8,882 bases of DNA. Origin: Oscillospiraceae bacterium (lineage in GTDB: Bacteria; Bacillota_A; Clostridia; Oscillospirales; Oscillospiraceae). A program made the position numbers and the translations under genes. Under the pieces are notes generated by a model. That model searched no databases. It was not told where the DNA came from and was given only the letters and a program-made list of their open reading frames with translations. Positions 6,748 to 8,882 of the stretch are shown here, one piece after another. Every line of letters starts with the position of its first letter. Positions within the stretch are counted from its first letter, which is position 1. The stretch covers positions 1 to 8,882 of the forward strand of contig JAEDOJ010000047.1 of NCBI GenBank assembly GCA_016302015.1. Direction: 5' to 3'.

Positions 6748-8018
6748 GTAACTCAGAGCTGTTCATGGCGCGGGCTGTGAAATGTATTCCCGGCGGGGTG
6801 AACTCCCCCGTCCGATCCTACAGCAATGTGGGCATGACGCCCAGATTCATTCAGAGAGCCGACGGCGCTTACGTGTATGACGCCGACGGAAAAGCGTATA
6901 TTGACTATATCTGTTCCTGGGGGCCGATGATTTTAGGGCATAACCATCCTCAGGTGCGGGAAAGCGTGATCAAAGCCTCAATGGATGGGCTGAGCTTCGG
7001 TGCGGCCACGGAGCGGGAAGTGGAAATTGCGGAATTTATCTGTGAGCATATCCCCCACATCGACATGATTCGCATGGTCAACTCCGGCACCGAGGCGGTG
7101 ATGAGCGCCGTTCGTGTTGCCAGAGGCTATACCGGCCGGGACAAGCTGGTGAAGTTTGCGGGAAATTACCACGGGCACAGCGACAGCCTGCTGGTGGATG
7201 CCGGTTCCGGCCTGATGACCGCAGGGGTTCCGGGCAGTGCGGGCGTGCCGGAGGGCTGTGCCAGGGACACGCTGACGGCGGTTTACAACGATCTGAACAC
7301 CGTCAAGGAGCTGTTTCAGGCCAACCCCGGTCAGATTGCCGCAGTGATTGTGGAGCCTGTGGCCGCCAATATGGGCGTGGTTCTGCCGAAGGAAGGCTTC
7401 CTGAAGGGGCTGCGTCAGCTCTGTGACGAAAACGGGGCGGTACTGATCTTTGACGAGGTCATCACCGGCTTCCGTCTGGCCTTTGGGGGCGCCGCCCAGC
7501 GGTTTGACGTAATGCCCGATCTGGTCACCTATGGCAAGATCATCGGCGGCGGAATGCCTGTGGGCGCCTATGGAGGCAGGAGAGCGCTTATGGAGACGGT
7601 GGCTCCCGTGGGCAAGGTCTATCAGGCGGGGACGCTCAGCGGCAATCCCATTGCCATGGCCGCGGGCTTTACCCAGTTAAAACTGCTGTGGGAGCATCCG
7701 GAATATTATCGGCAACTGGAGGAAAAGGGACGGAAGCTCTTTGATGGTCTTTCTTCCATCCTTCGGGAAAAGGGACTGCCCTGTCCTGTGAACTATATCG
7801 GTTCTCTTGGCTGCCTGTTCTTCACGGAAAACCCGGTCACGGATTACGCCGGAGCAAAGCAGGCGGATACGGCGGCGTTCCGCAGATATTTTGCCTATAT
7901 GCTGGAGCAGGGCATCCACCTGGCGCCCTCTCAGTTTGAGGCCATGTTTGTATCTCTGGCGCATGGAGACAGGGAGCTTGACCGCACCTTGGAGGCCATT
8001 CGGAAGTATTGTTTTTAA
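6744..8018 (+). CDS. hemL: Glutamate-1-semialdehyde 2,1-aminomutase
   Basis: HemL is a PLP enzyme of aminotransferase fold type I (class III). It moves the amino group of glutamate-1-semialdehyde to give 5-aminolevulinate, completing the C5 pathway begun by HemA. The product has 424 residues, as expected. It shows IPGGVNSPVRSY (15-26), YIDYICSWGPMILGHNHPQV (52-71), MVNSGTEAVMSAVRVARGYTGRDKLVKFAGNYHGHSD (111-147), FDEVITGFRLAFGGAAQ (236-252) and LVTYGKIIGGGMPVGAYGG (260-278). Lys265 is the PLP Schiff-base lysine, at the same number as in the E. coli enzyme. AGTLSGNP follows in the later PLP-phosphate loop. The start codon overlaps the hemB stop by 4 nt, with AAGGA at 6730-6734 nine nt upstream. 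The next gene begins 11 nt after its stop. Confidence 0.97.
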   Translation: MSNSELFMARAVKCIPGGVNSPVRSYSNVGMTPRFIQRADGAYVYDADGKAYIDYICSWGPMILGHNHPQVRESVIKASMDGLSFGAATEREVEIAEFICEHIPHIDMIRMVNSGTEAVMSAVRVARGYTGRDKLVKFAGNYHGHSDSLLVDAGSGLMTAGVPGSAGVPEGCARDTLTAVYNDLNTVKELFQANPGQIAAVIVEPVAANMGVVLPKEGFLKGLRQLCDENGAVLIFDEVITGFRLAFGGAAQRFDVMPDLVTYGKIIGGGMPVGAYGGRRALMETVAPVGKVYQAGTLSGNPIAMAAGFTQLKLLWEHPEYYRQLEEKGRKLFDGLSSILREKGLPCPVNYIGSLGCLFFTENPVTDYAGAKQADTAAFRRYFAYMLEQGIHLAPSQFEAMFVSLAHGDRELDRTLEAIRKYCF

Positions 8019-8029
8019 CGGAGAAATCA

Positions 8030-8725
8030 ATGAAAAAAGGTATATTATACGGGGTCAGCACCGGCCCCGGTGATCCTGAGCATATGACGCTGAAGGCATT
8101 GCGGTGTCTGGAACGGGTTCCTGTCATCGCCGCTCCCCGCACCAGAGGGAAAAATTCCCGGGCGCTGGAAACGGTCAAGGCCAATATGGATATTTCCGGG
8201 AAGGAAATTCTCTTTCTGGATTTTGCAATGAAAAAGGACGCGGACATTCTGGACACCACCCACCGCCGGCAGGCAGACGCCATCGAGGGCTATCTTGCCC
8301 AGGGCAAGGATGTTGCCATGCTGAATATCGGCGACGCCTCTCTGTTCGGCACCTTTTGCTATGTCCGGGAGCTGGTGGAGGCAGATGGCTATGCGTCAGT
8401 CACCATTGCGGGAGTGACCTCCTTCTGCGCCGTGGCGGCGGAATTGGGGCAGAGCCTGACCAATATGGGCGACCCGCTGGTGATCATTCCCGGCTCCTTT
8501 GACCGGGTGGAGGAGGAGCTGGATCGACCCGGCACCAAGGTGCTGATGAAGTCCGCCGGGGCATTGGGACGGGTGAAGCAGACGCTGATTGATAAGGGGC
8601 TGGCGGATTCTGCCTCAATGGTGGCGGACTGCGGCCTGCCCACGCAGAGAGTTTTCCGGGATATTCGGGACTCCTCCGATGACGAGGGGTATTTTGTGAC
8701 CATTTTGGTGCAGGAGAAAAAATGA
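8030..8725 (+). CDS. cobI: Precorrin-2 / cobalt-factor II C20-methyltransferase
   Basis: CobI (aerobic route) or CbiL (anaerobic route) transfers a SAM methyl to C20 of precorrin-2 or cobalt-factor II, committing the macrocycle to the corrin path. The 231-residue protein has the class III methyltransferase fold seen in the SUMT family. Its N-terminal loop is [23 protein letters not shown] (5-27), then [18 protein letters not shown] (95-112; the family more often has GDP at this point), then the adenine-side segment [20 protein letters not shown] (125-144) and [12 protein letters not shown] (171-182). ATG 8030 is chosen over an in-frame TTG at 8009 because it follows CGGAGA (8019-8024) and gives the family's start just before ILYGV. 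A precorrin-2 dehydrogenase in the same operon favours early cobalt insertion, so CbiL activity on cobalt-factor II is the likelier role. The stop overlaps the ABC gene start by 4 nt. Confidence 0.93.
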   Translation: MKKGILYGVSTGPGDPEHMTLKALRCLERVPVIAAPRTRGKNSRALETVKANMDISGKEILFLDFAMKKDADILDTTHRRQADAIEGYLAQGKDVAMLNIGDASLFGTFCYVRELVEADGYASVTIAGVTSFCAVAAELGQSLTNMGDPLVIIPGSFDRVEEELDRPGTKVLMKSAGALGRVKQTLIDKGLADSASMVADCGLPTQRVFRDIRDSSDDEGYFVTILVQEKK

Positions 8726-8882
8726 TCGAATTAAAGGATCTGACGAAAAAATTTGACACCTTTACGGCGGTGGATCATCTGAATCTGACCATTGAAACCG
8801 GGGAATTTTTTGGCCTTTTGGGGCCGAACGGTGCGGGGAAAACCACAACCATCAGCATGATCTCCACGGTTTTGCTGACCAC
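8722..8882 (+). CDS. ABC transporter ATP-binding protein, N-terminal fragment (runs off window)
   Basis: Only the first 53 codons are inside the window. They read [53 protein letters not shown], the N-terminal part of an ABC ATPase up to just past the Walker A motif (GPNGAGKTT, residues 34-42), with Lys40 as the nucleotide-binding lysine. AGGAG at 8712-8716 is 5 nt before the ATG, and the start overlaps the cobI stop as ATGA, so it is translationally coupled. The [20 protein letters not shown] wording resembles ATPases paired with ABC-2-type permeases (DrrA/CcmA-like exporters) more than CbiO or BtuD importers. That subfamily guess rests on a short segment. The Walker B, signature motif and permease partner are outside the window, so the substrate is unknown. 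Confidence 0.88.
   Translation, partial: MIELKDLTKKFDTFTAVDHLNLTIETGEFFGLLGPNGAGKTTTISMISTVLLT

Noticed and set aside
8009..8029. TTG start at 8009 adding seven residues to CobI
   Set aside because: It would overlap the hemL end without a fitting ribosome binding site, while ATG 8030 has CGGAGA just upstream and gives the usual family start.
1..8882. Cobalamin riboswitch, CRISPR array, tRNA, insertion sequence or repeat
   Set aside because: Almost every base is within a conserved coding gene. I saw no repeat array, transposase or RNA-like intergenic stretch. A riboswitch, if present, would be upstream of the window.

Overview
The window is a dense run of tetrapyrrole-biosynthesis genes, all on the + strand. 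It carries almost the whole route from glutamyl-tRNA to (cobalt-)precorrin-3, together with two late cobalamin genes. GC content is fairly high, Shine-Dalgarno sites are strong and purine-rich (AGGGAGGA, GGAGGAG, AAAGGAGGT), and GTG is used as an occasional start. With a fused CobA-HemD, a clostridial-looking GluTR and a short stand-alone precorrin-2 dehydrogenase, this suggests an anaerobic Clostridia member, perhaps of the Oscillospiraceae/Ruminococcaceae type. That placement is inferred from protein style, not from a marker gene.

Layout: the C-terminal end of a CobD-like threonine-phosphate decarboxylase (3-224); cobQ/cbiP cobyric acid synthase (206-1669); hemA glutamyl-tRNA reductase (1694-2911); a short precorrin-2 dehydrogenase (2908-3399); hemC (3374-4267); a cobA-hemD fusion (4264-5760); hemB (5767-6747); hemL (6744-8018); cobI/cbiL C20-methyltransferase (8030-8725); and the first 53 codons of an ABC-transporter ATPase (8722 to the window end).

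The genes form one apparent transcription unit. Most junctions are 4-nt ATGA/GTGA overlaps or longer overlaps (19 and 26 nt). The largest gap is 24 nt, between cobQ and hemA, and there is no room for an internal promoter, riboswitch or terminator. Any cobalamin riboswitch or promoter must lie upstream of the window.

Pathway logic: HemA and HemL make 5-aminolevulinate from glutamyl-tRNA. HemB and HemC build hydroxymethylbilane, and the HemD half of the fusion closes it to uroporphyrinogen III. The CobA half methylates this to precorrin-2. The dehydrogenase oxidises precorrin-2 to sirohydrochlorin, and CobI/CbiL adds the C20 methyl. CobD and CobQ act late, on the aminopropanol side chain and on amidation of the corrin ring. 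No hemE or other heme-branch gene is present here, so the operon looks devoted to corrinoid (and possibly siroheme) synthesis. The cobalt chelatase and the other corrin-ring enzymes must be encoded elsewhere.

I did not find a clearly new system. The points most worth a second look are the precorrin-2 dehydrogenase, which is short and appears to lack the catalytic Asp; the unusual cofactor-domain motifs in HemA; and the ABC ATPase translationally coupled to the end of the pathway, which does not look like a cobalt or B12 importer.
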